From Candidatus Kryptoniota bacterium (GTDB taxonomy: Bacteria; Bacteroidota; Ignavibacteria; Kryptoniales; JAKASW01): a stretch of DNA of 64,000 nucleotides. Location: positions 62,001-126,000 of the forward strand of contig DATCTN010000018.1 in assembly GCA_036567965.1 (NCBI GenBank), written 5' to 3'. The notes beneath the pieces are model-generated. The model saw only the letters and a program-made list of their open reading frames with translations, was not told the origin of the DNA and made no database searches. Both the position numbers and the translations under genes were made by a program. Below, one piece after another: positions 1-8,624 of the stretch. Numbering within the stretch: position 1 is the stretch's first letter; every line of letters starts with the position of its first letter.

Positions 1-765
1 ATAGACTTCAACCGACTGCATGTCGGGAAGGTTGGGCGAGGGATCGATCCATTTCAATCCTGTTTGATCGTACCACATCTCATGACGATAATTCTGCATC
101 TTTATCACCGTCAGGTCGGCTTTCACTCCGTTCTTCAAGAGATGCTCCTCGTTCATCATAGTAGCGAGCTCACCGGGAGTCATGCCGTAAACACTCGGAA
201 GCGGTTGGATACCGACGAAAGATTTGAGTGAATCGTCGAGTACCGGTCCATCAATAAAATCGGATCTAACCATATCGGGTTTGTCCAGCACGACGAATTT
301 TATATTATGCTCGGCTGCTGCCTCCATACATAAATCAAGCGTGCTTATGTAAGTGTAGAATCTGACTCCGACGTCCTGAAGATCATAGACCAACACGTCG
401 ATGCCGGAGAGCATCTCAGCGGTAGGCTTAACATTTTTTCCGTAGAGCGAATACACGTGGACTCCGGTCCTCGGATCAATGCTGTCGGGCACGGCAGTAC
501 CGTCGCTCGCTTTGCCCCGTATCCCGTGTTCAGGTCCGAAAAGTGCGACCAAACTAAAATCGTGGTTCATCGACAACGCGTCGGCGATGTGCGTGCCGTT
601 CTGCATTATGCCGCTCTGGTTCGTTATTAATCCGACTCTCTTTCCTTTTAGAATCCCCAGGTCGTTCTGTAGGAGAACCTCGTCCCCTGTTCGCACGCGG
701 TCCTGTGCAAATACCGATATAGAAATTGCCAGTATTGCAGCTGGAATGATTTTCAAGCGACGCAT
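1..765 (-). CDS. DUF1343 family protein (NamZ-type exo-beta-N-acetylmuramidase), C-terminus cut by window edge
   Basis: The reading frame is open to base 1, so only the first 255 codons are seen. It starts with a signal-peptide-like segment (MRRLKIIPAAILAISISVFA) and continues with the DUF1343 hallmarks GLITNQSG, FGPEHGIRG, LVYDLQDVG and RFYTYISTL near residues 45-120, then MTPGELA and WIDPSPNLP near the cut end. Members of this family are exported enzymes that trim N-acetylmuramic acid from peptidoglycan fragments (NamZ) during cell-wall recycling; that role is taken from the family. The ATG at 765-763 overlaps the TGA of the upstream Nudix gene by one base and follows a good GGGAGG ribosome site, so it is probably translationally coupled as the last seen gene of the purC-headed run. 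Confidence 0.88.
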   Translation of the reverse strand, partial: MRRLKIIPAAILAISISVFAQDRVRTGDEVLLQNDLGILKGKRVGLITNQSGIMQNGTHIADALSMNHDFSLVALFGPEHGIRGKASDGTAVPDSIDPRTGVHVYSLYGKNVKPTAEMLSGIDVLVYDLQDVGVRFYTYISTLDLCMEAAAEHNIKFVVLDKPDMVRSDFIDGPVLDDSLKSFVGIQPLPSVYGMTPGELATMMNEEHLLKNGVKADLTVIKMQNYRHEMWYDQTGLKWIDPSPNLPDMQSVEVY

Positions 766-1319
766 CACTGCCTCCCTTTCGTAAATTTTGCGACTTGTTT
801 CTCCGCCAGGCACCATGCCGCGAGCGTCATCCCGTCCCAGATTTCCATCTTCTCGATTCGCCTTCTTAATTCTGACGGACTCATCTTCATAACTTCAAAT
901 TCTTCGGACGGGTCGTTTCCCTTTTCCGCCGGTGACAATTCGCTGGCGACATAAACATTACACTTCTCGTCAGTCACACCGTTAAATGGATTGAACTTTC
1001 CTACGAGCTTCCAGTTTCTGGCGGACAGTTTGGCCTCTTCTGCCAATTCGTTCTTTGCCGCGGTCAGGAACGACGGCGCGTTCACTCCTCCCGAAGGGAA
1101 CTCGACGCTCTCAGTCTTCCACAAATACCTGAATTGTTTGACCATCACCAGCTTTCCGTCATGGGTTACGGGAACAACCATCACGGAGCCGGGCGTTCTT
1201 ACAAAATGGTACTCCCCGACATTTCCGCCGGGGAGTGAATATCTATCGCGCCAATATTCCCAGTAAGGGTTCTTGTGAACCAGCTCAGTCTGGAATGTCT
1301 TCAGACGCTTGAGTGCCAA
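765..1319 (-). CDS. Nudix hydrolase, ADP-ribose pyrophosphatase-like
   Basis: A 184-residue Nudix-fold protein, a normal length for ADP-ribose or nucleoside-diphosphate-sugar pyrophosphatases. The fold is recognised from VMVVPVTHDGKLVMVKQFR, then VEFPSGG, then the Nudix helix AAKNELAEEA near residues 86-95. The catalytic glutamates of REUxEE are present (E-L-A-E-E), but the usual leading arginine is asparagine, the loop after PSGG is one residue shorter than in typical ADP-ribose pyrophosphatases, and the helix lacks its usual glycine. Substrate is therefore uncertain. It sits just downstream of ndk (6 bp gap) and overlaps the DUF1343 gene, suggesting one transcript with a nucleotide house-cleaning role. 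Confidence 0.85.
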   Translation of the reverse strand: MALKRLKTFQTELVHKNPYWEYWRDRYSLPGGNVGEYHFVRTPGSVMVVPVTHDGKLVMVKQFRYLWKTESVEFPSGGVNAPSFLTAAKNELAEEAKLSARNWKLVGKFNPFNGVTDEKCNVYVASELSPAEKGNDPSEEFEVMKMSPSELRRRIEKMEIWDGMTLAAWCLAEKQVAKFTKGRQ

Positions 1320-1325
1320 TTCTCC

Positions 1326-1745
1326 TCACAATTCCAGCAGCTCGCGATCACTAAAGAAGAATGCTATTTCACGCTCCGCGTTTTCCGGAGAATCCGAACC
1401 GTGCACAATATTCTCCTGCTTGTTTGCTGCAAAGTCGCGACGGATAGTTCCGGGTGCCGCATCTTTCGGATCGGTCGCGCCGATCAATTCCCTGAATTCA
1501 TCGAACGCGTTTTCCTTTTCGAGGATAATCGGCACACACGGGCCAGACGTCATGAACTCGACGAGATCTTTGTAGAACGGCCTTTCCTTGTGAACGGCGT
1601 AGAATCCTCCGGCATTTTCCTTGGTCAATCGCACCATCTTCAATGCGACTATTTTAAAATTCGCTCTCTGGATTCTCGCAATCACTTCGCCTATCAGATT
1701 CTTCTTCACACAGTCCGGCTTAAGTATCGCTAATGTGCGGCTCAT
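1326..1745 (-). CDS. ndk: Nucleoside diphosphate kinase
   Basis: A 139-residue protein matching the usual length of bacterial Ndk. It begins [14 protein letters not shown], has the [16 protein letters not shown] segment, [18 protein letters not shown], and the active-site motif NIVHGSDS with the phosphohistidine at residue 115. It transfers the gamma phosphate between nucleoside triphosphates and diphosphates in the cytoplasm. It lies 67 bp after sucD in the same direction. Succinyl-CoA ligase can make GTP or ATP and Ndk interconverts them, so the pairing makes metabolic sense (inference). All expected catalytic residues appear intact. Confidence 0.97.
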   Translation of the reverse strand: MSRTLAILKPDCVKKNLIGEVIARIQRANFKIVALKMVRLTKENAGGFYAVHKERPFYKDLVEFMTSGPCVPIILEKENAFDEFRELIGATDPKDAAPGTIRRDFAANKQENIVHGSDSPENAEREIAFFFSDRELLEL

Positions 1746-1812
1746 ATGAGTTCAGGTATTCCTCTCTTTCAACGTGTAATTTCTCAATTCGAAACTGTCT
1801 GGATAATCCGTG

Positions 1813-2784
1813 CTATTTTCTTTTTCTTATCCTGGCGGCCGATTTCTTCTTCCGCGATTGTGTCGGCTTCTTTGATTTCTTTGAGACTGAGACGGATATC
1901 TTTTTTCTCGAGGCTCTGCCGAGTATTTTTGCCACCGCGTCACCGATCATAGCGGGGCTCTCCACGACTACAACTCCCGCTTTACGCATCGAAGCCATTT
2001 TTTCGTCAGCGGTGCCATGTCCGCCGGATATTATGGCGCCGGCGTGTCCCATCCTTCTTCCGGGCGGCGCTGTGCGGCCCGCGATGAACCCCACTACAGG
2101 CTTGTTGAAATGGCTCCTGATGTAAGCAGCCGCCTCCTCCTCCGCGGTACCGCCGATCTCACCGATCATCACTACCGCCTCGGTCTGCTCGTCGTTCCTG
2201 AAGAGCTCTAACGCATCGATGAACTTGGTACCGATAACCGGATCTCCGCCGATGCCGACACAGGTCGACTGTCCGTATCCCTGCGCGGTTACCTGTGCGA
2301 CCGCTTCGTAGGTCAGTGTTCCGGATCTCGAAATCAGACCGACGTTGCCCTGTCGGTGTATGAAGCCGGGCATTATGCCGACCTTCGCCTTGCCGGGCGA
2401 GATGACGCCCGGACAGTTCGGTCCGACCATTCTCACGTTCTTCTTCTTGAGATAGTCGTAAACTCCGATCATGTTTCGAACGGGGATTCCCTCGGTAATG
2501 CATACGACTAGTGCGACTCCGGCGTCTGCCGCCTCGACGATTGCGTCAGGCGCAAAGACAGCGGGGACAAAGATTACCGATGTGTTCGCCCCTTCTTTTT
2601 CCACCGCCTCCGCTACCGTATTGAACACGGGAACATCAAGATGTTTACTTCCTCCCTTCCCCGGAGTGACGCCGGCGACGACTTTCGTCCCGTACTCGAT
2701 CATTTGACCGGCGTGGAATGAACCTTCACTGCCAGTGATTCCCTGTACAACGAGGCGAGTGGATTTATCAACCAGGATACTCAT
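1813..2784 (-). CDS. sucD: Succinyl-CoA ligase alpha subunit with extra basic C-terminal tail
   Basis: Residues 1-290 are a complete SucD: CoA-binding Rossmann segment [24 protein letters not shown] near 121-130, and the phosphohistidine loop [10 protein letters not shown] with His247. The enzyme makes ATP or GTP from succinyl-CoA in the TCA cycle together with SucC, which is not in this window. Residues 291-323 form an unusual tail made almost only of Lys, Arg, Ser, Ala and Val ([19 protein letters not shown]). Typical SucD stops near residue 290. The tail stays in frame to a normal stop, so it is probably real. It follows gatA by 12 bp. Confidence 0.95.
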   Translation of the reverse strand: MSILVDKSTRLVVQGITGSEGSFHAGQMIEYGTKVVAGVTPGKGGSKHLDVPVFNTVAEAVEKEGANTSVIFVPAVFAPDAIVEAADAGVALVVCITEGIPVRNMIGVYDYLKKKNVRMVGPNCPGVISPGKAKVGIMPGFIHRQGNVGLISRSGTLTYEAVAQVTAQGYGQSTCVGIGGDPVIGTKFIDALELFRNDEQTEAVVMIGEIGGTAEEEAAAYIRSHFNKPVVGFIAGRTAPPGRRMGHAGAIISGGHGTADEKMASMRKAGVVVVESPAMIGDAVAKILGRASRKKISVSVSKKSKKPTQSRKKKSAARIRKRK

Positions 2785-2796
2785 CTACTTCCTCTT

Positions 2797-4236
2797 CTAA
2801 TTTTTCTGCGAACGTTCGACAAGATCTGCCAAAGAAAGAATCGTCTGCTCGTCAAATTGGCGGCCGAGGAGTTGCATCCCTACCGGCAGACCGGAAGAGT
2901 CATTGCCCGCCGGCACTGAAATTCCGGGTATGCCTGCGAGGTTTGCAGAAACCGTAAATATGTCTTCGAGGTACATCTCAACCGGATCAGAAGTCTTCGC
3001 TCCAAACTTGAATGCCGTGGTGGGAGCAGTGGGGGTAATTATCGCGTCAACTTTGCTGAACGCCTGATCGAAATCGTCCTTTATGAGCCGTCGTACTCTC
3101 TGGGCTTTTCTATAGTATGCGTCGTAATACCCGGCCGATAGAACAAACGTACCGAGCATTATCCGTCTTTTCACTTCAGGACCGAAACCTTCGGTGCGTG
3201 ACTGGACGTACATTTCTTCGAGATCATCTATTCCTTTCGTCCGATGCCCGTACCGGGCACCATCAAATCGCTCCAGGTTTGAGGACGCTTCTGCAGTCGC
3301 AAGGATATAATATGTCGGGATAGTGTAGTCAAGATGGGGCATAGACAACTCCACCATCTCCATTCCTGCATCTCGCAAGAGATCAATTTGTTTTTCGATC
3401 GCGCTCCGAACGTCGTCGGCCACACCCGCCCCCATGGTCTCTTTGACCACTCCGATCCTGAGTTTATCCAAGTCTCCCGTCAGGAATGAGGCATAAGATG
3501 GTACAGGCATCTTTGCGGATGTTGAATCGCGCTCATCGTAACCCGCAATTACTTCGAGAATGAGCGCGGCATCCTGCACGGTAGTTGCAAATGGGCCGAT
3601 CACATCGAACGAAGAAGCGAACGCGACCAGGCCATGTCTCGACACGCGGCCGTAAGTCGGCTTCAATCCGACGACACCGCAAAAGGAAGCCGGCTGGCGG
3701 ATCGATCCGCCGGTATCACTCCCGAGCGCCATCTGGCAGGTCCCCGCAGCAACCGCGGCAGCGCTTCCGCCGCTTGATCCACCCGGAACCCTAGAGTTAT
3801 CGACGGGGTTCAGTACGGGCCGATATGCGCTGTATTCCGTCGAAGATCCCATCGCAAACTCGTCCATGTTTGTTTTGCCGATAATGATGGCGTCTTCTCT
3901 TTCCAGCCGTTCGATAACGGTTGCATCGTAAGGGGAGGTAAAATTCTCGAGGATCTTCGAACCACAAGTAAGCCGCTTGTTCTTTATCGCAATAACATCT
4001 TTTACAGCGAGCGCAAGTCCGGCCAATTTGCCGGCAGTACCATTCTTGATCTTAGTGTCGACACGACGCGCGACTTCCATCGATTCGTCAAAAAGCTCAA
4101 GGTAGGCGTTCAAGTTTGACTTCGACTTCGCAGCAGCCAGGCATCTCTCAATGTTCTTCTCACAGGAGATTTCGCCTTGAAGAAGTCTCTTCCTAAAATT
4201 TCCGAAAGTCTCGACTTGAGATGATTTTGTGGGCAA
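2797..4236 (-). CDS. gatA: Glutamyl-tRNA(Gln)/aspartyl-tRNA(Asn) amidotransferase subunit A
   Basis: A 479-residue amidase-signature protein of normal GatA length. The catalytic Lys-Ser-Ser triad is visible: Lys79 in LALAVKD, Ser154 in PGGSSGGSAA, and the nucleophile Ser178 in SDTGGSIRQP. GatA releases ammonia from glutamine and passes it to GatB, which amidates mischarged Glu-tRNA(Gln). GatB and GatC are not in the window, so the complex must be encoded in separate places. The gene sits 5 bp after the last tatA gene and 12 bp before sucD in the same direction. Confidence 0.96.
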   Translation of the reverse strand: MPTKSSQVETFGNFRKRLLQGEISCEKNIERCLAAAKSKSNLNAYLELFDESMEVARRVDTKIKNGTAGKLAGLALAVKDVIAIKNKRLTCGSKILENFTSPYDATVIERLEREDAIIIGKTNMDEFAMGSSTEYSAYRPVLNPVDNSRVPGGSSGGSAAAVAAGTCQMALGSDTGGSIRQPASFCGVVGLKPTYGRVSRHGLVAFASSFDVIGPFATTVQDAALILEVIAGYDERDSTSAKMPVPSYASFLTGDLDKLRIGVVKETMGAGVADDVRSAIEKQIDLLRDAGMEMVELSMPHLDYTIPTYYILATAEASSNLERFDGARYGHRTKGIDDLEEMYVQSRTEGFGPEVKRRIMLGTFVLSAGYYDAYYRKAQRVRRLIKDDFDQAFSKVDAIITPTAPTTAFKFGAKTSDPVEMYLEDIFTVSANLAGIPGISVPAGNDSSGLPVGMQLLGRQFDEQTILSLADLVERSQKN

Positions 4237-4241
4237 GAATA

Positions 4242-4526
4242 CTATGACTTGTGGTCGGTTGCCGCCGGGTCAGTATTGGATGTTCCGCTATGATCCGCAA
4301 CTCCAGGCTGTGATGATGACGCCAATCTGCCTGACTCCATTTGAGGTTTCGTTTCAGCATCCGGACTTTTCTTCACCTCGTCCGAAACATCGTGCATCGC
4401 CTTCTTAAATTCCCTGATCCCTTTTCCTATCGACTGTGCAAGATCAGGTATCTTTTTCGGTCCAAAGAAAATCATTACCACAACGAGTATCAGTAATATC
4501 TTGCCAATGCTAAGGTCTTCAAGCAT
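4242..4526 (-). CDS. tatA: Sec-independent protein translocase subunit TatA (third of three tandem copies)
   Basis: A 94-residue TatA/TatE protein: one N-terminal membrane helix (ILLILVVVMIFFG), the FGPKKIPDLAQ hinge, an amphipathic helix (SIGKGIREFKKAM), and a charged then Ser/Gln/Asp-rich tail. TatA subunits assemble to move folded twin-arginine substrates across the inner membrane. It follows two other TatA genes in the same direction but is separated from them by 191 bp, while gatA starts 5 bp downstream. A TatB role cannot be ruled out from sequence alone. Confidence 0.92.
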   Translation of the reverse strand: MLEDLSIGKILLILVVVMIFFGPKKIPDLAQSIGKGIREFKKAMHDVSDEVKKSPDAETKPQMESGRLASSSQPGVADHSGTSNTDPAATDHKS

Positions 4527-4717
4527 AACATTTTGCTCCTTATATGTATCATAATCATCGACCGGATTCGCTTCTGATCCGGATCGCCGCGATCATTTTG
4601 AGAGCATCCCGAAATAAACGCGCCGAGTTCCATTAAATTTAAAGGCTGTGGAGCAATCTTCAAAGGCGTGTAAGATTGGATCCAGACACCCCGGTATCTC
4701 TAGCGCTACTTAAGTGG
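4527..4717. other. 191-bp spacer between tatA copies
   Basis: No gene is visible here. A short inverted repeat CCGGAT/ATCCGG with a 9-nt loop lies near 4561-4582. The rest of the purC-to-DUF1343 run has gaps under 70 bp, so this spacer is the likeliest place for an internal promoter or processing site ahead of the third tatA, but no convincing promoter was found. Confidence 0.4.
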
Positions 4718-4984
4718 TCAGGACTTGATTTCGGTCTTCGACTGGGAGTCGGCCTTCAATTCCTGATTCTGAGCAGGAGGAGTTACCTGCTTCTGGTCTG
4801 TCGTCTTAGGGACTTCGTTCACCGATCTCGTTACTTCATCCTGAACATCTTTCATTGCCCTCTTGAATTCGCGAATCCCTTTTCCGATTGATTGGGCAAT
4901 ATCGGGAATTTTCTTCGGACCGAAGAAAACTATCAATACTATAATGATCAGAAGAAGTTCGCCGAAACCGATATTCTCAAACAT
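4718..4984 (-). CDS. tatA: Sec-independent protein translocase subunit TatA (second of three tandem copies)
   Basis: An 88-residue TatA/TatE protein: short N-terminus MFENIGFGELL, membrane helix LLIIIVLIVFFG, hinge FGPKKIPDIAQ, amphipathic helix SIGKGIREFKRAM, and an acidic/Gln-rich tail. It is nearly identical to the third copy through the hinge and helix and differs in the tail, which suggests fairly recent duplication. It starts 11 bp after the first, shortest tatA. Confidence 0.92.
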   Translation of the reverse strand: MFENIGFGELLLIIIVLIVFFGPKKIPDIAQSIGKGIREFKRAMKDVQDEVTRSVNEVPKTTDQKQVTPPAQNQELKADSQSKTEIKS

Positions 4985-4995
4985 CGATTCTTCTC

Positions 4996-5178
4996 TTAGC
5001 TTTTCTTTTCTTCTTCCTTCTTGTCAGGATCTTCCTGGATTTCCTTCACCGATTTTTTGAACTCTTTTATACCTTTACCTATGTTCTGGGCAAATTCAGG
5101 TATTCTCTTGGCACCGAAGAAAATGAAAAGGATCGCAACTATCAGTATAAGCTCAGGGACACCAATTCCATCAAACAT
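4996..5178 (-). CDS. tatA: Sec-independent protein translocase subunit TatA (first, shortest copy)
   Basis: A 60-residue minimal TatA: FDGIGVPELILIVAILFIFFG membrane segment, FGAKRIPEFAQ hinge, and NIGKGIKEFKKSV helix, then a short Asp/Lys/Glu tail. The Phe-Gly hinge needed by TatA is present. It differs from the two downstream copies in the hinge (AKRIPEF rather than PKKIPD), so it is the most divergent of the three. It starts 18 bp after purQ. No tatC is in the window. Confidence 0.92.
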   Translation of the reverse strand: MFDGIGVPELILIVAILFIFFGAKRIPEFAQNIGKGIKEFKKSVKEIQEDPDKKEEEKKS

Positions 5179-5196
5179 ATCAGCCTCTTCTTTGAC

Positions 5197-5892
5197 CTAA
5201 TTTAAGTTTTCGATCACCGATTTCAAAACCATCGCGCCGCTTGCGCTTCCCAATATCTGTTCGCTGGCCCGCTCAGGATGAGGCATCATTCCCAAAACAT
5301 TTCTTCTATTGTTCACGATCCCGGCGATATTCATGATCGACCCGTTCGGATTTGATTCAGGGGTGATTCTGCCGTCGGACGTGGAATATCTGAAAACTAT
5401 CCGGTCTTCATCCTCGAGACTCTTGAGAGTCGATTCGTCCGCATAATAGTTTCCATCACCATGCGCGATCGGCACTTTTAATATTTGTCCCGGTTTCAGT
5501 TGCGAGCTGAAAGGTGTATTCGTCGTCTCTGTCCGCAAATAGACCTGCTTACACACGAATTTCAGCTCTGCGTTCCTGAGGAGCGCTCCCGGGAGCAATC
5601 CCGCCTCCACAAGTACCTGGAAGCCGTTACATATTCCGAGGACAAGTCCGCCCCGTTCAGCGAATTTCACAACCTCATTCATGATGGGAGAGAACCTCGC
5701 GATTGCTCCCGACCTCAGGTAGTCACCGTAAGAGAAGCCGCCGGGAAGGACCACCAATTCCGATCCGTTGAGATTTGTATCTTTGTGCCAGAGAAATGCT
5801 ACATCCTGGTGCATCACGTCTGCGAAAGCGTTGTATGCGTCTCTGTCACAATTGGATCCTGGAAATACCACGACGCCTATTTTATGTGACAT
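5197..5892 (-). CDS. purQ: Phosphoribosylformylglycinamidine synthase, glutaminase subunit
   Basis: A 231-residue class I glutamine amidotransferase of PurQ type. It opens [16 protein letters not shown], has [12 protein letters not shown], the nucleophile Cys88 in GICNGFQVL, and the C-terminal MMPHPER motif carrying the catalytic His and Glu. PurQ supplies ammonia to PurL for the fourth step of purine synthesis and works in a PurLQS complex. Its start overlaps the purS stop by one base, and purC heads the same run, so this is a small purine cluster. PurL is elsewhere. Confidence 0.96.
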   Translation of the reverse strand: MSHKIGVVVFPGSNCDRDAYNAFADVMHQDVAFLWHKDTNLNGSELVVLPGGFSYGDYLRSGAIARFSPIMNEVVKFAERGGLVLGICNGFQVLVEAGLLPGALLRNAELKFVCKQVYLRTETTNTPFSSQLKPGQILKVPIAHGDGNYYADESTLKSLEDEDRIVFRYSTSDGRITPESNPNGSIMNIAGIVNNRRNVLGMMPHPERASEQILGSASGAMVLKSVIENLN

Positions 5893-6206
5893 CAGGCGCC
5901 GACCTTCTCGCGTGTTGAAGCAGACTTCACGCTCGAGAAATGCTGGAGGAGATTTCCTTTCTCGTCAAACATATCGAGCTCATAATCTTCGGTTACAGGA
6001 TTTGCCAGGAGTTTCCTGCAGGCGGCCTGCATCGATCCGAGCGCGCGTTCTGTGTCAGTCTCGTCGACCGAGATTTCGATCGTTCTTCCGGTTCTCACGG
6101 AGCCCAGCTTTCCAAAACCAAGATTATGGAGACTGCTCTCAATCGCTTTCCCCTGCGGGTCAAGTATCTTTTTCTTCAGGTTGACTTTGACGACGGCCTT
6201 GAACAT
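5892..6206 (-). CDS. purS: Phosphoribosylformylglycinamidine synthase subunit PurS
   Basis: A 104-residue PurS, slightly longer than the common 80-90. Recognisable segments are [20 protein letters not shown] at the N-terminus, LHNLGF, and [13 protein letters not shown]. PurS is the small scaffold that holds PurQ and the small-type PurL together. It overlaps purQ by one base, which fits co-translation. The last 20 residues (after [11 protein letters not shown]) extend past the usual end and are not recognised. Confidence 0.93.
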   Translation of the reverse strand: MFKAVVKVNLKKKILDPQGKAIESSLHNLGFGKLGSVRTGRTIEISVDETDTERALGSMQAACRKLLANPVTEDYELDMFDEKGNLLQHFSSVKSASTREKVGA

Positions 6207-6217
6207 TTCAAATCCCC

Positions 6218-7012
6218 TTAGATGTCGAAGCTGCTGAATTCCACGTCTTCTTCTTCCTCGCGGCCCTTTCTCGAGTGGACAAGCGATTTGATGTGCTCAA
6301 TTATCCACCTCACTATACCTCCGAGGATATAAAGAAGGAATAGCCAGAACAATGCTTTGCCGATTGTAACCACGATGAGTGTCAATGAGACGATAAAAAC
6401 TGAGGCCTTCAATGGATGAGCGCGAATTCCCCTTCTGCTCAGCTTCGGCATCGTATCGTATCTAACCGTACTTACCATAAGGAGAGAGAGACTTACCGCA
6501 AGCACAATCAGAAAAGGTGCCGCGTCAGCAGTCAGCGACTTCAAGTTTCTGTCAAGAAAAAGAAGCACAAAGGAGCTCACCGTAATCGCTGCCGATGGAA
6601 TCGGAAGTCCTTTGAAGTAATCTTTGTCAAAACCGACGAGCTGGACGTTGAACCTCGCGAGCCGCAATCCTCCAAAGACCATGAGCATGGCGCTGGAGAG
6701 TGTGCCCAGCGGGCCCATTGCTCTTAAGCCCAGCATGTAAATCAAGAACGAAGGCGCCACACCGAACGAGACAAGGTCGGAAAGTGAGTCCAGTTCCACA
6801 CCGAACTCGCTCGAGCTTCTCGTCAAGCGCGCCATGACTCCATCAAGACTGTCAAATATTGCCGCTAAAATTATAAGCCATGCCGCAGAAACGAAATCCC
6901 TGTCCGTGGTCGAGAGGATCGATAGGAAACCGGAAAACATGTTGAGGATCGTGAAGAAATTCGGGATGACCGCACGCGAGATGCGTATGTTGTATCTTCT
7001 TTGTTTACTCAT
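6218..7012 (-). CDS. pssA: CDP-diacylglycerol--serine O-phosphatidyltransferase
   Basis: A 264-residue integral membrane protein with several hydrophobic helices. The CDP-alcohol phosphotransferase signature is complete: Asp57-Gly58, Ala61-Arg62, Gly71, Asp75 and Asp79. It joins serine to CDP-diacylglycerol to make phosphatidylserine. The next gene upstream in the operon (psd) decarboxylates that product, and the two overlap by 8 bp, so together they make phosphatidylethanolamine. The acidic C-terminus (EEEEDVEF) is cytoplasmic by inference. Confidence 0.95.
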   Translation of the reverse strand: MSKQRRYNIRISRAVIPNFFTILNMFSGFLSILSTTDRDFVSAAWLIILAAIFDSLDGVMARLTRSSSEFGVELDSLSDLVSFGVAPSFLIYMLGLRAMGPLGTLSSAMLMVFGGLRLARFNVQLVGFDKDYFKGLPIPSAAITVSSFVLLFLDRNLKSLTADAAPFLIVLAVSLSLLMVSTVRYDTMPKLSRRGIRAHPLKASVFIVSLTLIVVTIGKALFWLFLLYILGGIVRWIIEHIKSLVHSRKGREEEEDVEFSSFDI

Positions 7013-7670
7013 TGCGCAAAAATCCCAGTACAGTCTTGCCTGAAAAAGTCTTATCGTTCATCTTGACAGTCACTTCACTATTCATCGGTAACAAAACATC
7101 CACCCTTGATCCGAACTTGATCATACCAAACCGGTCTCCGGCATTCACTACCTGACCGTTCGTCAATTCGCACACAATTCTTCGCGCGACAAAACCCGCT
7201 ATCTGCTTGAACAGAAGCCGCTGGCCTTTATCTTCGATGCCGATCAGCATGCGCTCATTTCGACTGCTCGATTTCTCGTCGAACGCTACAAGATAATCAC
7301 CTTTAACGTATTTCAGAAATTCCACAGTCCCCTTCATGGGGATCCTGTTCACGTGAACATTCAGGGGTGACATGAATATGCTGATCATTCTCGCATTTGA
7401 CTTGAGGTACTCGTCTTCTCTAACGTCGCCTACAAAAACGATTTTGCCGTCCGCTGGCGAAATGACGGCGTCTTCCCTTTCTGAAGCCGGTGTTCTGTCC
7501 GGGTCACGAAAGAAATAAAGAGTAAAGGCGGTCGCGATAAGAGCTATGAAGTCGAGAATTATCCTGACGACAGGTCCTTCCGTTAGGAATGACCCCACGA
7601 CCAGTGCTACGCTGACGATGACAACAACTGCGATCACATCGGATCCGTAACGCGCCAATCTGGGGAACAT
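7005..7670 (-). CDS. psd: Phosphatidylserine decarboxylase (short, self-cleaving type)
   Basis: A 221-residue proenzyme of the short Psd class. Two N-terminal hydrophobic helices (residues 10-55) precede the catalytic part: YFFRDPDR, SPADGK, FMSPLNVHVNR, and the self-cleavage site KFGSRVDV, where Gly187-Ser188 would be split to give the pyruvoyl group. It converts phosphatidylserine to phosphatidylethanolamine. It overlaps pssA by 8 bp and lies 6 bp after purC. Confidence 0.95.
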   Translation of the reverse strand: MFPRLARYGSDVIAVVVIVSVALVVGSFLTEGPVVRIILDFIALIATAFTLYFFRDPDRTPASEREDAVISPADGKIVFVGDVREDEYLKSNARMISIFMSPLNVHVNRIPMKGTVEFLKYVKGDYLVAFDEKSSSRNERMLIGIEDKGQRLLFKQIAGFVARRIVCELTNGQVVNAGDRFGMIKFGSRVDVLLPMNSEVTVKMNDKTFSGKTVLGFLRNE

Positions 7671-7676
7671 TAGATA

Positions 7677-8399
7677 TCAAGCCTTGCGTGAGGCAGAGGG
7701 AAGGATGCGGTCGTACACCAGTTGATATTGCTTAGACGCCTCCCGCGAATCTCGCGCCGAGAAAACGGAAATCTCTTCGCCGGTAGGATTGTCGATGGCA
7801 GTCATGTTTTCCGGCGAGATCTCGTCTCCAAGCATGACCACACCTTTATACTTTCCGAATTTCATGGAAATATCGACCAGGGTGAATCCACGCCGTTCGA
7901 GAAAACTCTTCATCACAGCGTCGATCTTGCTCGCCAGTCGGTTGATAGTCCGGAATTCTTCCGGCGTGAGAATCTGCAAGGCGTACAAATGAGTCTCGTT
8001 GACAAGAAAGTCACCGCTTTCATCTTTCAGGAGGTATTCATAGATGGGAAAATCAAGGGGGTGCTTCGCCTTGAAATGTTTGAATCTTTTTGCAAATGCC
8101 TGTGACACCAGATTCCGGACAGTGACTTCCACCGGAATTATGCTCAACCGTTTTATGAGAAGTTCATCAGCGGACTGGCTGAAGAAATGCGTAGGAATCT
8201 GGTAAGTTTCCAGATAAGCATAAATGAACGCCTGTAATTCTGCGGCGATCTTTGGTCTGTCTTTAATCTTGAAGACTTTTTTTCCGTCAACTGCCAAATC
8301 AGGACGAAATTCCGCCAAAAGTATGTCGTCTTGAGGAAGGGAGTAAAGAATTTTTGAACTCCCCTTGGAAAGGATGACACGTTTTTCCTTTTTTGCCAA
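7677..8399 (-). CDS. purC: Phosphoribosylaminoimidazole-succinocarboxamide synthase
   Basis: A 240-residue PurC of normal length. It starts with a TTG codon (MAKKEKRVILSKGSSKILYS), six bases after a CGGAGGG ribosome site. Key segments are the basic SIIPVEVTVRNL, LVNETHLYAL, DISMKFGKYKG and LGDEISPENM. It joins aspartate to CAIR in purine synthesis. It is the first gene of the minus-strand run reaching the window edge and has a near-consensus sigma-70 promoter in front of it, so it is the likely head of the operon. Confidence 0.95.
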   Translation of the reverse strand: MAKKEKRVILSKGSSKILYSLPQDDILLAEFRPDLAVDGKKVFKIKDRPKIAAELQAFIYAYLETYQIPTHFFSQSADELLIKRLSIIPVEVTVRNLVSQAFAKRFKHFKAKHPLDFPIYEYLLKDESGDFLVNETHLYALQILTPEEFRTINRLASKIDAVMKSFLERRGFTLVDISMKFGKYKGVVMLGDEISPENMTAIDNPTGEEISVFSARDSREASKQYQLVYDRILPSASRKA

Positions 8400-8423
8400 A
8401 AACCCTCCGGTAAAATTCGTAAA

Positions 8424-8452
8424 ATAATAACAAAAAGGGAGGCAAAAGTCAA
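8424..8452 (-). promoter_or_regulatory. Sigma-70-type promoter for purC operon
   Basis: On the minus strand TTGACT (8452-8447) and TATTAT (8429-8424) are separated by exactly 17 bases and lie 24 bases before the purC start. This is a near-perfect -35/-10 pair in an AT-rich stretch. Bacteroidota often use a different -33/-7 pattern, so the match is notable for this lineage. Confidence 0.6.
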
Positions 8453-8624
8453 GGTTCTAACTTATTGATTCTGCGAAAGTTACAATATTTTTCGGGGTCT
8501 TTGAAAACACTAAAAATCTGGCGGGTGAAAATTAAGGGCAGTTGAACTTCGATCTTCAAAAAAATCAAAATTCTGGCACTCTAAGAGATTCCGGACGGCG
8601 AAAGAAATCTGAAGCCAGAGGGGT

